Positions 8,574-17,872 of a stretch of 64,000 nt of DNA are shown piece by piece (the first letter of the stretch is position 1; every line of letters starts with the position of its first letter). A program made the position numbers and the translations under genes. Under the pieces are notes generated by a model. That model was not told where the DNA came from and did not search any database. It saw only the letters and a list, made by a program, of their open reading frames with translations. Where the stretch lies: contig CAVXGQ010000004.1 of NCBI GenBank assembly GCA_963761425.1, positions 434,001 to 498,000 on the forward strand, given 5' to 3'. The DNA is from Bog-793 sp963761425. Lineage in GTDB: Bacteria; Actinomycetota; Acidimicrobiia; Acidimicrobiales; Bog-793.

Positions 8574-8604
8574 GAAATCGGCTCCCTGCAAGGGAGCCGA
8601 TTTC
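8574..8604 (+). terminator. Hairpin terminator after hsp20
   Basis: A perfect 13-base stem, GAAATCGGCTCCC paired with GGGAGCCGATTTC, around the loop TGCAA, lies 41 bases past the hsp20 stop. No long T run follows, so it may act as a GC-type terminator or mRNA-stabilising hairpin. Confidence 0.75.
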
Positions 8605-8959
8605 GGTGATGATGCACCCGCCCGATTGTGCGGCGCGGCACGGACTCACGATGGCAACTTGGAGAGCTCGAACGCGTTGAGTAGCGACCGTGAATTCTCC
8701 CGCGACGGGTCTTGACCTGAGTATCGAGCAACGGGGCGCCGAGGCGGCCACAGGGGCGTGCCTGTTGTGAGGCATTCCGGGAGAGACAGGCCGAAGCACG
8801 AAACCGGGACGAAACCGCCGCGGCGAACACAGGATCAGGGGCGCACCGACGGGCGACGGCGGCGCCACGAAGCGCCGACCGGCGACCGAGGGGGGGCAAC
8901 CCAAAAGAAGGCGAAACGAGCGAAAGAACCTACGAGCACCGGCGCAGAAACAACCGCCT
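8605..8959. other. Gene-free spacer
   Basis: Nothing convincing. An open frame at 8758-8976 would give a very Lys/Arg-rich peptide, but it has no clear ribosome site or family features. Confidence 0.4.
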
Positions 8960-9466
8960 TTACTGCCGAAGAGTGACAGTTACCCCATTGTCGAAGAATT
9001 TCCACTCGATGGTTCGCCGTGAGGTACGAACCTTCGACGCATTCAGAATATGTTGACCCAACCTCCCCACATTGGCGACAAGGTCCCAGACCACCAAGAG
9101 TCGCTCGAAAGCAAAGAGGCGCTCGCTGGTAGTTCGTCCCACCAAGATGATGACACCAGGACTAAGCCGAAGGGGATACGGGCCGTCATTCCAGAAATCT
9201 GTGTCGGCGGTGACCAGCACCCACCCCTCGCGTCGTGCTTGAGCCCAAAGACCTCGATCGGGGGTGCTGTCGGCAACTCGATGTAATCGAAAGTCTTTTA
9301 CGGCTTCTAGTTCGCGCCCAACCGCGGCGGCACTCTCGTCGACGAGTATGTCTAATTTGCGACGGGGTCCATGCCAGCGACGAACCTCGTCCGTCACTTT
9401 GTCGAACTCGGGCTCTTCTGCGAGCCGTCTCGCGTGCCATTCCTCGAAAGTTATACGACCCGTCAC
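8960..9466 (-). CDS. DUF5615/Mut7-C-like PIN-fold protein
   Basis: The product is 168 aa. After a 30-residue N-terminal helix region (ITFEEWHARRLAEEPEFDKV), residues 35-125 follow the DUF5615 PIN-like pattern: KLDILVDESAA with the first acidic residue, then RVADSTPDRGLWAQARREG, LVTADTDFW and PGVIILVG. Relatives are usually RNase-like toxins or solitary nucleases. The GTG start has GGAGAG upstream. No obvious antitoxin gene is adjacent, but the extended N-terminus resembles the N-termini of small toxin-antitoxin partners and could be a fused regulatory part. Confidence 0.65.
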   Translation of the reverse strand: MTGRITFEEWHARRLAEEPEFDKVTDEVRRWHGPRRKLDILVDESAAAVGRELEAVKDFRLHRVADSTPDRGLWAQARREGWVLVTADTDFWNDGPYPLRLSPGVIILVGRTTSERLFAFERLLVVWDLVANVGRLGQHILNASKVRTSRRTIEWKFFDNGVTVTLRQ

Positions 9467-9634
9467 GGCTCTCCATTTTGAGACGAGCGTCTCACTGCAT
9501 TCGAGTGACTATCCGGCGATCGCTTGGCAGTCCTTGCAGCGCGGAAATCGAAGGTTCGAATCCGCTAGCGCCAGTTTGGTGTGCGAGGATCGAAGCAGTA
9601 TGCGGAGCTCGCCAGTCGCAAGGGGCAACCAGCC

Positions 9635-11749
9635 GTGAAGGCGCAGGAGTCTCCTCTCAACGTCCTGTTGGAGGGACAGAAGCAGTTCATGGTGCCGCTG
9701 TTCCAGCGCAGGTACAGCTGGAACGAGGACAACTGGGCCACGCTCTGGAACGATCTCGTCGAGACGTGCGAGACCGGGCCGGACGCCCAGCACTTCCTTG
9801 GATCCATTGTCACCAAGGCTCTTCCTGGGACCCCTGAATCCGTCACGCCCTACCTAGTCATCGATGGTCAGCAACGCCTCATCACACTCACGGTCCTCCT
9901 TGCCGCTCTGCGCGACACGGCGCGCGATGCCGACCCCACTCTCGCCAGCAAGCTGGATGACCTCTACCTCAAGAATCGCTACGTATCAGGTCTCCACACG
10001 TACAAGGTGCTCCCGACCCAGGCGGACAGGGACCCGTACTTCGCGATCATCGACGACAGCTCCGCCGACTCAAACATCGGCGCGGCGTATCGGTTCTTCC
10101 GCTCCAAGCTCTCCGACCTCGACGAAGACGGGGACGGTCCGAGCCTCCACGACTTGGAGGCCACGATCCTTAAGGGACTGGAGCTCGTCAGCATCACGCT
10201 GAGCAACGACGACAACGAGTACCGCATATTCGAGAGCCTCAATGCCACTGGCCAGCGACTTCAGCAAGTCGACCTGCTCCGCAACTACTTCTTCATGCGG
10301 ATCCCCTACGACTCGCAGGATGCGACGTACAAGGACGTCTGGCGCCCGATGGAGCGTGCGCTCCACGGCCAACAACTCGAGGAGTTCTTCCGGTACGACT
10401 TCATGAGCAGTGGCGACTTCGTTCGCGAGGGCGATGTGTACCAAGCATGGAGGAAGCGCCTGGACAAGCTCACTCCCGAAGCGCTCGTGGACCGGTTGTG
10501 CACCATTGCGAGTCGAGCCCGTCTCTACCAGCGAATCGTGTCACCCGAACACGAGCCCAACCCGACTCTCGCGACTGGGTTCACCCGGCTCAACAGGTGG
10601 GGTGGCCAGACGATGTACCCGTTCCTCCTCTTCACCTACGACGAGTATGAGGCGGGTCGCCTCGATGCAGCTGAGTTCGCTGAAGTGCTTCGCTCGATCG
10701 AATCGTTCCTCGTCCGACGCCTCTTCGCCGGCGTTCCCACTAACGCCCTCAACCGCCTCTTCACGAGGCTTCCTGTTCAGCTCTCTCGGGACGTCCCGTT
10801 CCTCGAGGCGGTTCGCACCACCCTCTCCGTACCGAGCCGACGTTGGCCACGCGATGCGGAGTTCGTCGCGGGGATGCATCGCCATCCCCTCTACACCGAC
10901 AGCCGACCCGGCCAGCGCAAGATGATCCTCGAGACCTTCGAGACCGCCTACGGGAGCAAAGAGGCGCCGCCTCTCGACTCCCTGACGATCGAGCATGTCA
11001 TGCCCCAGGACTTGACCGACCAGTGGGCCGCGGACCTGGGGCCCGAAGCCGAGCAGATCCACTCTCGCCTTCTTCACACACTCGGCAATCTCACCCTCAC
11101 CGGCTACAACCCGGAATTGAGCAACAGCCCATGGGGCAAGAAGCGAGAGCTGCTGGGTCAGAGCAATCTGGCCATGAACAAGGAGATGGCCCAGCAGCCG
11201 ACATGGGGCGCCGAGCAGATCGAGGAACGGGCGCGTCGCTTGGCCGCACGAGCGCTGGAGCTCTGGCCGGGCTCCGTTGACTCTGGCGAGGTGTGGCAGG
11301 TGGAGGGAGTCGACGCAGAGCCGAGTCCGTCGAGCCCGTTCGCTGCCTTCTACCAGGAGTGCATCGATCGCCTCGCTCCGTCGCTCGGCGTGGACCTCGT
11401 CCAGTCAGGTGAAACCACGTTCGCCTCCCCAGATGGCGGCGTGGTCGTTGTCTGCCTGGTTTCTCGCGCCTACCCGAACGGTGGGTTCTGGTGGACTTTC
11501 CGATCCCGTCATCAGCGCTCACTCTCGACGGCTCGGGACGGGTACGTACTCCTCGGATGCGGTTCAGCCGACACGGTCCTCCTCATTCCCTTCGCCACTT
11601 GGGAGCCCTGGCTCGAGTACTTCAACTCCACCGACTACGGCGACCAGGTCAACTGGCACGTGCAGGTTCGGCGGGCCGGTGATCGCTTCGTGATGCACAG
11701 GAAGGCCGGGTACGACGCTCTCGATGTGTCCGAGTACCTGTTCGCCTGA
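9635..11749 (+). CDS. DUF262/DUF1524 protein, GmrSD-like type IV restriction enzyme
   Basis: The product is about 704 aa. The N-terminal DUF262 (ParB-like NTPase) domain shows VPLFQRRYSW and VIDGQQRLITL. The C-terminal half carries a DUF1524 HNH nuclease block: TIEHVMPQ followed by LGNLTLTGYNPELSNSPW and KR. A further 170-residue C-terminal domain is unassigned. This single-chain order is that of GmrSD-like enzymes, which cut DNA with modified cytosines and restrict phages. GTG at 9635 has AGGGG upstream; an earlier in-frame GTG is at 9581. It sits among other nuclease genes. Confidence 0.85.
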   Translation: MKAQESPLNVLLEGQKQFMVPLFQRRYSWNEDNWATLWNDLVETCETGPDAQHFLGSIVTKALPGTPESVTPYLVIDGQQRLITLTVLLAALRDTARDADPTLASKLDDLYLKNRYVSGLHTYKVLPTQADRDPYFAIIDDSSADSNIGAAYRFFRSKLSDLDEDGDGPSLHDLEATILKGLELVSITLSNDDNEYRIFESLNATGQRLQQVDLLRNYFFMRIPYDSQDATYKDVWRPMERALHGQQLEEFFRYDFMSSGDFVREGDVYQAWRKRLDKLTPEALVDRLCTIASRARLYQRIVSPEHEPNPTLATGFTRLNRWGGQTMYPFLLFTYDEYEAGRLDAAEFAEVLRSIESFLVRRLFAGVPTNALNRLFTRLPVQLSRDVPFLEAVRTTLSVPSRRWPRDAEFVAGMHRHPLYTDSRPGQRKMILETFETAYGSKEAPPLDSLTIEHVMPQDLTDQWAADLGPEAEQIHSRLLHTLGNLTLTGYNPELSNSPWGKKRELLGQSNLAMNKEMAQQPTWGAEQIEERARRLAARALELWPGSVDSGEVWQVEGVDAEPSPSSPFAAFYQECIDRLAPSLGVDLVQSGETTFASPDGGVVVVCLVSRAYPNGGFWWTFRSRHQRSLSTARDGYVLLGCGSADTVLLIPFATWEPWLEYFNSTDYGDQVNWHVQVRRAGDRFVMHRKAGYDALDVSEYLFA

Positions 11750-12373
11750 TCGTTCTGCGGTCCCACCCGTGCGGGCAGGACCGTCGGGCGCACTGCATTG
11801 ACGAATGCTGTCCATCGGGTCGGGGTACTGATGTGGGCACGGTCGTCTCGCCACCGCTGTGACCCCGACGCTTCGCAAGAAGGTCACACGCCGGAGCGCG
11901 CGCGCCGGGATTACGACGCTCAGCTACAGGTTCTTCCCCCCACCAGGGTTTAGCTTGGCCGTCTTCTACGCGAAGTCGTTCGGGCCCCCGCTGGTGACTC
12001 CATATTTCAAGTTCAACCCGCCTTGGGAAAACTACGGTCCGAGGGGCGGTGAGGGTAAGTACGTGTCGGCAGGGGTCCAGTTTTTCAGCTCCCAACACAC
12101 GATTTACCAGAAAGTCAAAGTTTGTCCGCCCTTGCCGCTGTGCCTGACCGCCTCGTATATGCCTTGCCTCAAGGCGTGACCTTCGTGGTGAAGGGCGCCA
12201 GAACCTCAATCAGGTCGCTGAGCTGGTTCTCCTCAACCTGGTGGAAAATCCTCGACCATGGCCACTTCGCTCTGCTACCTGGCCCTCTGCCGGTTTCCCG
12301 TCCCGGTGCGTTCCTCACGCCGAGCTGGGTTCGACAAGGTGAAGGGTGTTCCAACACCGCAATGAGCGTTGTT
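11750..12373. other. Gene-free stretch
   Basis: About 620 bases without a supported gene. The GC content is lower than its neighbours in places, which fits acquired DNA. A 106-codon frame at 11859-12179 has no ribosome site or recognisable pattern. Confidence 0.4.
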
Positions 12374-13003
12374 TCAGGAGATTTGAAAAATGGCTTCTAT
12401 GAGCATGGCAATGAAGTCGATGGCGGCCAGAGCTTGCGGGTGTGTCATGCCGTTTCGCTTTGAATCTCGCGGTCGTTCCATTCTGAGATAGTCGCCCTCA
12501 TGAACTATCTGGTTACGTCGATCAACGATTGCGTCGAGCCTTTCCTTCAAGGTTGCTCTGGTCATCGGTGGTTTCATGGCGGACGCGATCTCATCCCACT
12601 TTCGACTTCGTCCAGCCATGGCAAGAGCGTCGGCAACATCGTCGAACCGTTGGTACGTCTCCCGCAGAAGGCGATCCCGCAGCTGGCGCTTTACGCCCAC
12701 GCGTGGACGTGAGTCGTGTGGCCGCTTGCGCGCTGCTATCGCCGTCTCGTCGGCTTGGGCGAGGAGAACTCCAAAAGGAATGGACAGCGACGCGAGTCCA
12801 CGCGGCAGTTCCTTGTGCAAATAGCATTGCTCCAAGATAAGACGATGTAAGTACGTGTCCAGGGCGGCAACGGCCATCACGGTGCTCAGCCGCCGCATGT
12901 CTCCCTGAACCGAGGATGGAATCGAGCGCTGTCGCGATTCCTCGAGGAGGGCTCGAGACCGTTGAATCGCATGAACGGCGGCGGCATGCGGCGGGAACGA
13001 CAT
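12374..13003 (-). CDS. HEPN-domain protein
   Basis: The product is 209 aa and mainly helical. Near residues 165-175 it carries RRNQIVHEGD, the R-x4-6-H motif (here RNxxxH) of HEPN RNases, with an upstream helix LSTVMAVAALDTYLHRL. This is the arrangement of RiboL-PSP-HEPN and related families. It starts 8 bases after the stop of the PIN gene and its ribosome site (AGGGGG) abuts that stop, so both are one transcript. HEPN proteins are usually RNA-cutting toxins or defence effectors. The RNase role is inferred from the motif. Confidence 0.75.
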   Translation of the reverse strand: MSFPPHAAAVHAIQRSRALLEESRQRSIPSSVQGDMRRLSTVMAVAALDTYLHRLILEQCYLHKELPRGLASLSIPFGVLLAQADETAIAARKRPHDSRPRVGVKRQLRDRLLRETYQRFDDVADALAMAGRSRKWDEIASAMKPPMTRATLKERLDAIVDRRNQIVHEGDYLRMERPRDSKRNGMTHPQALAAIDFIAMLIEAIFQIS

Positions 13004-13011
13004 TTGGCCCC

Positions 13012-13803
13012 CTAGAGCAGGTAGTCAGTCGGTACTTCAGCGATCGACAGGCCGTTCGCAGTAGCTCGAAGTTGCATTCCGTAGTCCGCCGTCACGATCA
13101 GCGTTGGTCGCTGCGTGAACTGCTGAAGCTCCTCCGCGGTCTCGAGTATTTCAGTGTCGGCGCTCACGACTTCATCACGTCGTCCGGCCGGAACGAACGC
13201 CTCGATAGTCGCGTGCTCGCTGAGTTGGCCTCGCGGACCACTGGGATCGGTGAAGTGGGCACGCAGTAGACGTATGCCAGCTCGGGCACGGTCGCCGATC
13301 TCAGCGCTGCGATCCCGACGGCGCGCGTCCAGCTCCTCGATGACCCGAATCGGTACGATCACTCGCACCGATCCCGCGGCCACGAACCCCCACTCGAAGT
13401 CCGTGAGCGGTCGACAGTGGAGGAAAACGTTGGTATCGAGAACCGCGAACGTTGCCGTCGGGTCGCCCGCGAGTCGCTTCACTCTTTCGTCAAGGTCGTC
13501 AGCCACCGCGCTCAGGCGCTCGAACTGCCATGTCGCTTCTTGGATCACCGTCTCGTATAAGTAAAGTGAGGCCGCGTCCTTCGCGCGAATCTGCCAATAC
13601 CGAGTGGAGTACAGCTCGTCCAAGTCGGGCTCGACGAAGTAGTTGCGGATAAGTCGTTCAAGATCATGAGCCCATCCCACGTATGCGTTAATGAGGTGAT
13701 AGTCGCGAAGCACGGTCAGGGGTCCGCCTTGCGCACCGCGACCGGCGGTTTCCCGGAGTTGTTTGGCAGCCTGAGCTGGATCGGCGAGGGGATTCAGCCG
13801 CAT
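13012..13803 (-). CDS. PIN-domain nuclease with helical N-terminus
   Basis: The product is 263 aa. Residues 1-115 are helical with no recognised family. Residues 118-263 form a PIN domain: AVLDTNVFLH gives the first Asp, IRVIEELD the Glu, VSADTEI and VTADYGMQLRA the later Asp positions. PIN domains are metal-dependent RNases. It is the first gene of a two-gene operon with the HEPN protein. A classic antitoxin is not visible, so the pair may be two effectors or an effector with a regulator. Confidence 0.8.
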   Translation of the reverse strand: MRLNPLADPAQAAKQLRETAGRGAQGGPLTVLRDYHLINAYVGWAHDLERLIRNYFVEPDLDELYSTRYWQIRAKDAASLYLYETVIQEATWQFERLSAVADDLDERVKRLAGDPTATFAVLDTNVFLHCRPLTDFEWGFVAAGSVRVIVPIRVIEELDARRRDRSAEIGDRARAGIRLLRAHFTDPSGPRGQLSEHATIEAFVPAGRRDEVVSADTEILETAEELQQFTQRPTLIVTADYGMQLRATANGLSIAEVPTDYLL

Positions 13804-13982
13804 CTAGATGTACACCGGCTTGCTATTCGCTCTCATGCTGCTACCTCCAACAACAATCTCAGCACGCCCCTAGTCTGTCGCGGCGGCACCTGACCTGGTT
13901 GAGCGAGAACACCTCAGGAGGGCCGCCCCTCACTCCGGTTCAATCGGGCATTTCTGGGGCGAGTCAGTCGGGTGTCTTGACT

Positions 13983-14034
13983 GGCATGGATTGACCCTCC
14001 GCTGTGCGCGCGTCACGGGCGCGAACGGGCGCGC
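13983..14034. repeat. Dispersed GC-rich repeat, copy at 14.0 kb
   Basis: The string GGATTGACCCTC, then GTCACGGGCGCGAACGGGCG, recurs with the same order at 17873-17925. Parts recur at 15294-15360, 30497-30583 and 35766-35796. It separates modules of the island. Confidence 0.75.
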
Positions 14035-14041
14035 ACTGGCG

Positions 14042-14333
14042 TCAGCGGATCGTCACTCTCAGCGGCGCCAGATGACCGTCTGGGCGTCGGGCGACTAGTT
14101 CGAGCGTTGAGCCGCAAGCTTCAACGTATTGATGCAGGGTCTTCTCGTCGATGGCCGGGCGATGCTCGATCTGCGATACGGCTGACTGACTGATTCCCAT
14201 TTGTTTGGCGATGTCGGCTTGGCGCACGGAGCGCAGTTTCCGCAACGGTTGTGGTCGGGGGCGGTTGCCTGAGTCGGTCGATCTCTGTGTACAGGCCATC
14301 AATGGCGTTGTGCAGAACCTTTGCTTCGATCAA
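14042..14333 (-). pseudogene. XRE-family antitoxin-like regulator, frameshifted
   Basis: One minus-strand frame from ATG 14333 reads MIEAKVLHNAIDGLYTEIDRL. The next frame reads RSVRQADIAKQMGISQSAVS and then QIEHRP, an XRE helix-turn-helix. The two parts together make the usual layout of HigA-like antitoxins, but a frameshift near 14250 separates them. An alternative is that translation starts at a TTG near 14302 in the HTH frame. No toxin gene is next to it. Confidence 0.5.
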
Positions 14334-14443
14334 GGTGGCACCTACGGTGTCATGGGGCTTATACAGACATCACAGATATTGCACCGCGCAGACTGGGTGT
14401 CAACGCGTGCCGAAGGTGGCTCGGAGTGGCGTAAATCTGGTTG

Positions 14444-15223
14444 CTAGCGAGGTCGCAGCAGGAACTCAGCGGCGCGTCCCACGTCGTTGCTGAGGTCGAT
14501 CTTTCCCTTGCAACCGCCAGTTACGCACCGCAGCCACCAGCCGTACACGGAATGATCCAAGATCATCGGCGAATGGCATTTCGGGCAAGGCTCGGGGAGG
14601 CGGACCTTCTCGATGCGCGCGTGAAGTTCTTTTCCGTCGAGGAGAGGGAGTCCCGCGTCGTGTGCTTCCTTCTTAGCTTGCGTTTTGAACTTCGAGAGAG
14701 TGACGAGGATGCCGGATTCGGGAGGGAGGTGCTCGCGCGCGAGTGTTCCAAGGAATAGGCGAACTTCATCGACGTCAACGGACCAGGAGGTCCAGCGTTT
14801 GCATTGGACAATCTTGCGCTCGTGATCGCGGGTCAACTCAAGGTCAATGTTGCCATCAGGCCCGTCGGAGCTGCCGGTCTCTCGTACATCCCATCCTTCG
14901 CGTCGGAACATCTCACCGACAAGCCACTCGAATTCCGTCGAGTCCAGCAAGTGCAGATCCGTCGTCCACTGAAGGAGATTCCGTCTGTCGGCAAGCTGGA
15001 TCCGAACGCCGAGCCACCCAAGGCACACGGCCACGGCGAAGACGGTACCGAGGACATTCGCCTCGACGAGGTTCAGAGTTGACCACCGCAACGTGAGCGG
15101 CAAGACAAGGCCACAGCCCACATATAAGAACAGTGTGAGCGCGATCACCGTCAGGCCGGATATCCGACTCACAAATGTGAGGAAGGATCGCTCGAAGAAA
15201 CCTTCCGGTTCCGACACCGCCAT
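14444..15223 (-). CDS. Membrane-anchored Mrr-like restriction endonuclease with zinc finger
   Basis: The product is 259 aa. Two membrane helices lie at about residues 20-75. A Mrr-type PD-(D/E)xK nuclease follows: FEWLVGEMFRREGWDV, DGNIDLEL with the metal-binding Asp and IVQCKRW with the catalytic QxK. The last 45 residues hold a topoisomerase-type zinc finger (CPKC...C...C). Mrr enzymes cut methylated DNA, and membrane-tethered forms occur widely. The gene lies alone between two copies of the GC-rich repeat, which suggests it moved as a unit. Confidence 0.8.
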   Translation of the reverse strand: MAVSEPEGFFERSFLTFVSRISGLTVIALTLFLYVGCGLVLPLTLRWSTLNLVEANVLGTVFAVAVCLGWLGVRIQLADRRNLLQWTTDLHLLDSTEFEWLVGEMFRREGWDVRETGSSDGPDGNIDLELTRDHERKIVQCKRWTSWSVDVDEVRLFLGTLAREHLPPESGILVTLSKFKTQAKKEAHDAGLPLLDGKELHARIEKVRLPEPCPKCHSPMILDHSVYGWWLRCVTGGCKGKIDLSNDVGRAAEFLLRPR

Positions 15224-15293
15224 GAGACTAGAGGACGAAGGAACCGCAGGTAGGGACCCTAACGCTCAACACGTTCGGTAAGGGAATCGCGTT

Positions 15294-15360
15294 CGGGCGC
15301 GTCACGGGCTCAGCGGGCGCGTGGCTTGACCGCGCATAACGGAGGATCGGGCGCGATACC
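15294..15360. repeat. Dispersed GC-rich repeat, copy at 15.3 kb
   Basis: GGGCGCGTCACGGGCTCAGC is followed by GCGTGGCTTGACCGCGCATA. The second half matches 30540-30583 closely and the first half matches the copies at 14.0 and 17.9 kb, so this is a mosaic copy. Confidence 0.7.
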
Positions 15361-15469
15361 GCGCCGCACTCCGCGACTCGTGGCCCGAGACCACGCGCGT
15401 GTCACGGTGTCGAAGAGTAGGGTTCGAACGCGAACGGCACTCCAAGTTCCTCACCAGGGGAAGCGACCC

Positions 15470-15775
15470 ATGCCAGACGTCGGTGATCGCGTTCGTCTCC
15501 AATCCACGAAGGTCGGTGGGGCCTCACGCGATGGCGTCGTGATTCGCGTCATCGGGCAGCTCCTTCACGTCAGGTGGTCGACGGGCGAGGAGTCGACGAT
15601 CGTGCCTGCTTCCGGGTCGATGGCTGTCATCGGCAAGGTAAAGGTGCCCTCCGCCAAGAAAGTCTCCGCGCCAGCGAATGCCGCCGGGGCCAAGAAGGTT
15701 TCTGCGCGAGCAAGAGGCGCCAAGTCCAAGAAGTCATCGGCGTCAGTGAGAGCTGCCAAGAAGTCGTCTCGGTAG
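15470..15775 (+). CDS. DUF1918 protein with Lys/Ala-rich tail
   Basis: The product is 101 aa. Residues 1-55 match the small beta-barrel of DUF1918: DVGDRVRL, DGVVIRVIG and HVRWSTGEES. The last 45 residues are a basic repeat of AKKVSA and AKKSS units similar to histone H1-like tails, which points to nucleic-acid binding. The ATG at 15470 follows CAGGGGAAG. It is a common stand-alone actinobacterial protein of unknown role. Confidence 0.75.
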   Translation: MPDVGDRVRLQSTKVGGASRDGVVIRVIGQLLHVRWSTGEESTIVPASGSMAVIGKVKVPSAKKVSAPANAAGAKKVSARARGAKSKKSSASVRAAKKSSR

Positions 15776-16553
15776 TCAAGAGCCGATGGCTGCTCTGGCC
15801 GTCCGCAAGATTGTCCTCCCGTACGCCGACGCTGATCCGTGAGCTGCCGGGAGGCTACGAGAAATGCCCAGCATGACGCCTCGAGAAGTTCCGATCCACG
15901 ACTGCGATCATGTTCACATGGCTGCCTAGAAGTTCACAGACCGAGCCGCGGAGTTGCACTACCGGAAGAACTGGCGGCAGCTGCTCTGGACCAGCGAGGA
16001 GCAAGAGAAGTAGCCAACGTCGGCCGGCACCCTATAGAGACCAGGACAACGACCCGTCTTCCTTCTGCCCTGCCCGCTCTCTCGGCCCCGCTATCGTCAA
16101 CGCGACCACGCCGAACTTGCTCACAATCGTCATACTCCCAGCATCCGTTGGCACCGACGTAGCGTCCTGACTGCGGATCGCGCTTTGATTCTCACGCTTC
16201 GCCCACGGCCCAAGCCGCCAGCTGGGGATTGTTGAGGTCGGCCGTGCATTATGACCCCCCAAAGGGCGACGCACGCGGACCCGCATACGTCAACTGCCCC
16301 GAAACGCGCGCCAACATCTATGTCGAGGGTGCCCTCGACCGCCGGGTAGGTGCGGCAGTACGGCACCTCGAAGGCACCCTCTTGGTCGATCCCTGTGCAA
16401 AGCTCATCTGAAGCACCTCCCGTGGCGCGAGGCGCATGGTGGGTAGGCGGGAAGAACGGATTAGAATGGCCCGCAATAGGCGTTACCGTGCCAGAGGGGC
16501 TTCTCACGATGTGGTTGTCGCGGGAAAACGGCTCCGGGGGGGAGATGTTGGCG
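15776..16553. other. Gene-poor stretch with a shared 31-base string
   Basis: No gene is supported in these 780 bases. Bases 16338-16368 match 37786-37816 in 27 of 31 positions. On the minus strand both encode a peptide like CRTYPAV.GT, so they may be remnants of one lost gene. Confidence 0.4.
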
Positions 16554-16850
16554 ATGGCGTTCGTCCAGATCATCGAGTTCACAACGACCCGGCCTGACGA
16601 AGTCGAAGCGCTGGTCAGCGAGTGGCGAATGAAGACAGCGGGACGCCGGACCGCCCAGCGGGGTACCTTCACCCAGGACAGGGAACGGCCGGACACATAT
16701 GTCCAGATCGTGGAGTTCCCTTCCTACGAGGATGCCATGGCCAACTCAGACCTCCCCGAGACGGCATCCTTCGCCGAGCGTCTGGGTCAGCTCTGTGAGG
16801 GGCCGATGTTGTTCCGCAACCTTGACGTTCGCAGTGTCGAGGAAATGTGA
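16554..16850 (+). CDS. Small ferredoxin-fold (antibiotic monooxygenase-like) protein
   Basis: The product is 98 aa. The pattern of a dimeric alpha/beta barrel is visible: VQIIEFTTTRPDEVEALVSEW as strand plus helix, then DTYVQIVEFPSYEDAMANSD as the second strand plus helix. It resembles ABM-like proteins but lacks residues that would fix a substrate. The ATG at 16554 has GGGGGGAGA upstream. It is followed by a cupin gene 44 bases on, probably one operon. Confidence 0.55.
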   Translation: MAFVQIIEFTTTRPDEVEALVSEWRMKTAGRRTAQRGTFTQDRERPDTYVQIVEFPSYEDAMANSDLPETASFAERLGQLCEGPMLFRNLDVRSVEEM

Positions 16851-16894
16851 CGAACTGCGCTTCGACCAATGCCGCAAGCCAATAGGAGGGCAGG

Positions 16895-17257
16895 ATGCCT
16901 GGCCTAGTTCGCAAGAGCCTTGATTCACCGGACGAGACCCGGCCATTCGAGGGCGGGACCGGTCAGCTCGAAGTGGTAATCACGGATGGAGGTGCCGTTG
17001 GGCGGGCAACTTTCTTGCCGGGTTGGAAGTGGTCAGAGCATGTGCGGCCGATCGCCAAAACCGACAGTTGTCAAGCTGCCCACACGGGATACTTTGTTTC
17101 TGGTCGCATGAAGGTCGTCATGGACGACGGTCAAGAGATGGAATACGGCCCGGGAGACTTTGCCATCATGGCACCCGGGCACGACGCGTGGATCGTCGGC
17201 GACGAGCCCTGCGTAGTGATTGATTGGCAGGGGTACGCCGACTACGCCAAACGATGA
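16895..17257 (+). CDS. Cupin-domain protein
   Basis: The product is 120 aa, a single cupin barrel. The first motif is degenerate (FLPGWKWSEHVRP, HTGYFVSGRMKV) and the second is GPGDFAIMAPGHDAWIVGDE. The metal-binding histidines appear reduced but H at HDAW is present. The ATG has AGGAGG upstream. It is probably co-transcribed with the ABM-like gene. Cupins of this form often act as small-molecule sensors or isomerases. The ligand is unknown. Confidence 0.7.
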   Translation: MPGLVRKSLDSPDETRPFEGGTGQLEVVITDGGAVGRATFLPGWKWSEHVRPIAKTDSCQAAHTGYFVSGRMKVVMDDGQEMEYGPGDFAIMAPGHDAWIVGDEPCVVIDWQGYADYAKR

Positions 17258-17872
17258 CTTCAATCCGCCTTTTCGCAGCGAGGCGGGTTGCTCCGACAGC
17301 CTGACACGCCGACAGCCTGACATGAGTACCGAGGTGGGACACGCGGGCTGCCAAGGACTGTTGCCGATGGCGGGGTCGGCGACCACCTCGGAGGTGAATT
17401 GATCGCCTCCAAGCGGTCAGGCGGCGGGAGTGTGACTGCTGCCAGAGTCACGGAATGTCACATGAAGTTCCAGCGCGAAGGCGAGCTTTACCGGAAGCTC
17501 CCGGCCGCTGGAGTGCGAGCGTTGGGGGGTCCCGTCGGAGGGTCGACGTCGCGGATCTCCAACTGGTAACGGGACATGCGGGGTGGGCGAACACCGAACG
17601 CCGAACCGGTGCGCGTTTCCGTCTACTCGCTCAGGCGAATTCAAGCGCGTTCTGCCCGGGGATGGGCACTTGTATCTCGGGTGTGCGGTCGTTGCTCGCG
17701 CCCGATCCGAGGTCAGGACCCGACTGTCCAGCTAGTGGAATTAGACGCTACCCAGGCCGAGGCACCGAGGCGAACACCGATAGCGCGAACCATCGCGGCA
17801 GGGCCCGACGAAGGGCCTCGGGACCGCCGGATCGGTGCGGCAGACCAGGCGACTGAGTTGAGCGTCGCGACG
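17258..17872. other. Gene-free stretch before the junction repeat
   Basis: About 600 bases with no supported gene. It lies just inside the right end of the first tandem element. Confidence 0.4.

Noticed and set aside
8758..8976. 72-codon Arg/Lys-rich open frame after hsp20
   Set aside because: Low complexity, no ribosome site and convergent overlap with the DUF5615-like gene; not supported.
9545..9577. Possible tRNA 3' end (GGTTCGAATCCGCTAGCGCC) before the DUF262 gene
   Set aside because: The T stem does not pair (GAAGG against CCGCT) and no matching 5' acceptor or anticodon arm is found upstream, so it is not a tRNA gene. It might be a worn attachment fragment, but the evidence is too thin.
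11859..12179. 106-codon open frame
   Set aside because: No ribosome site, no family features and unusual Pro/Phe content; treated as a chance frame.
14042..14333. Complete toxin-antitoxin locus
   Set aside because: Only a frameshifted XRE regulator is present and no toxin gene lies on either side.
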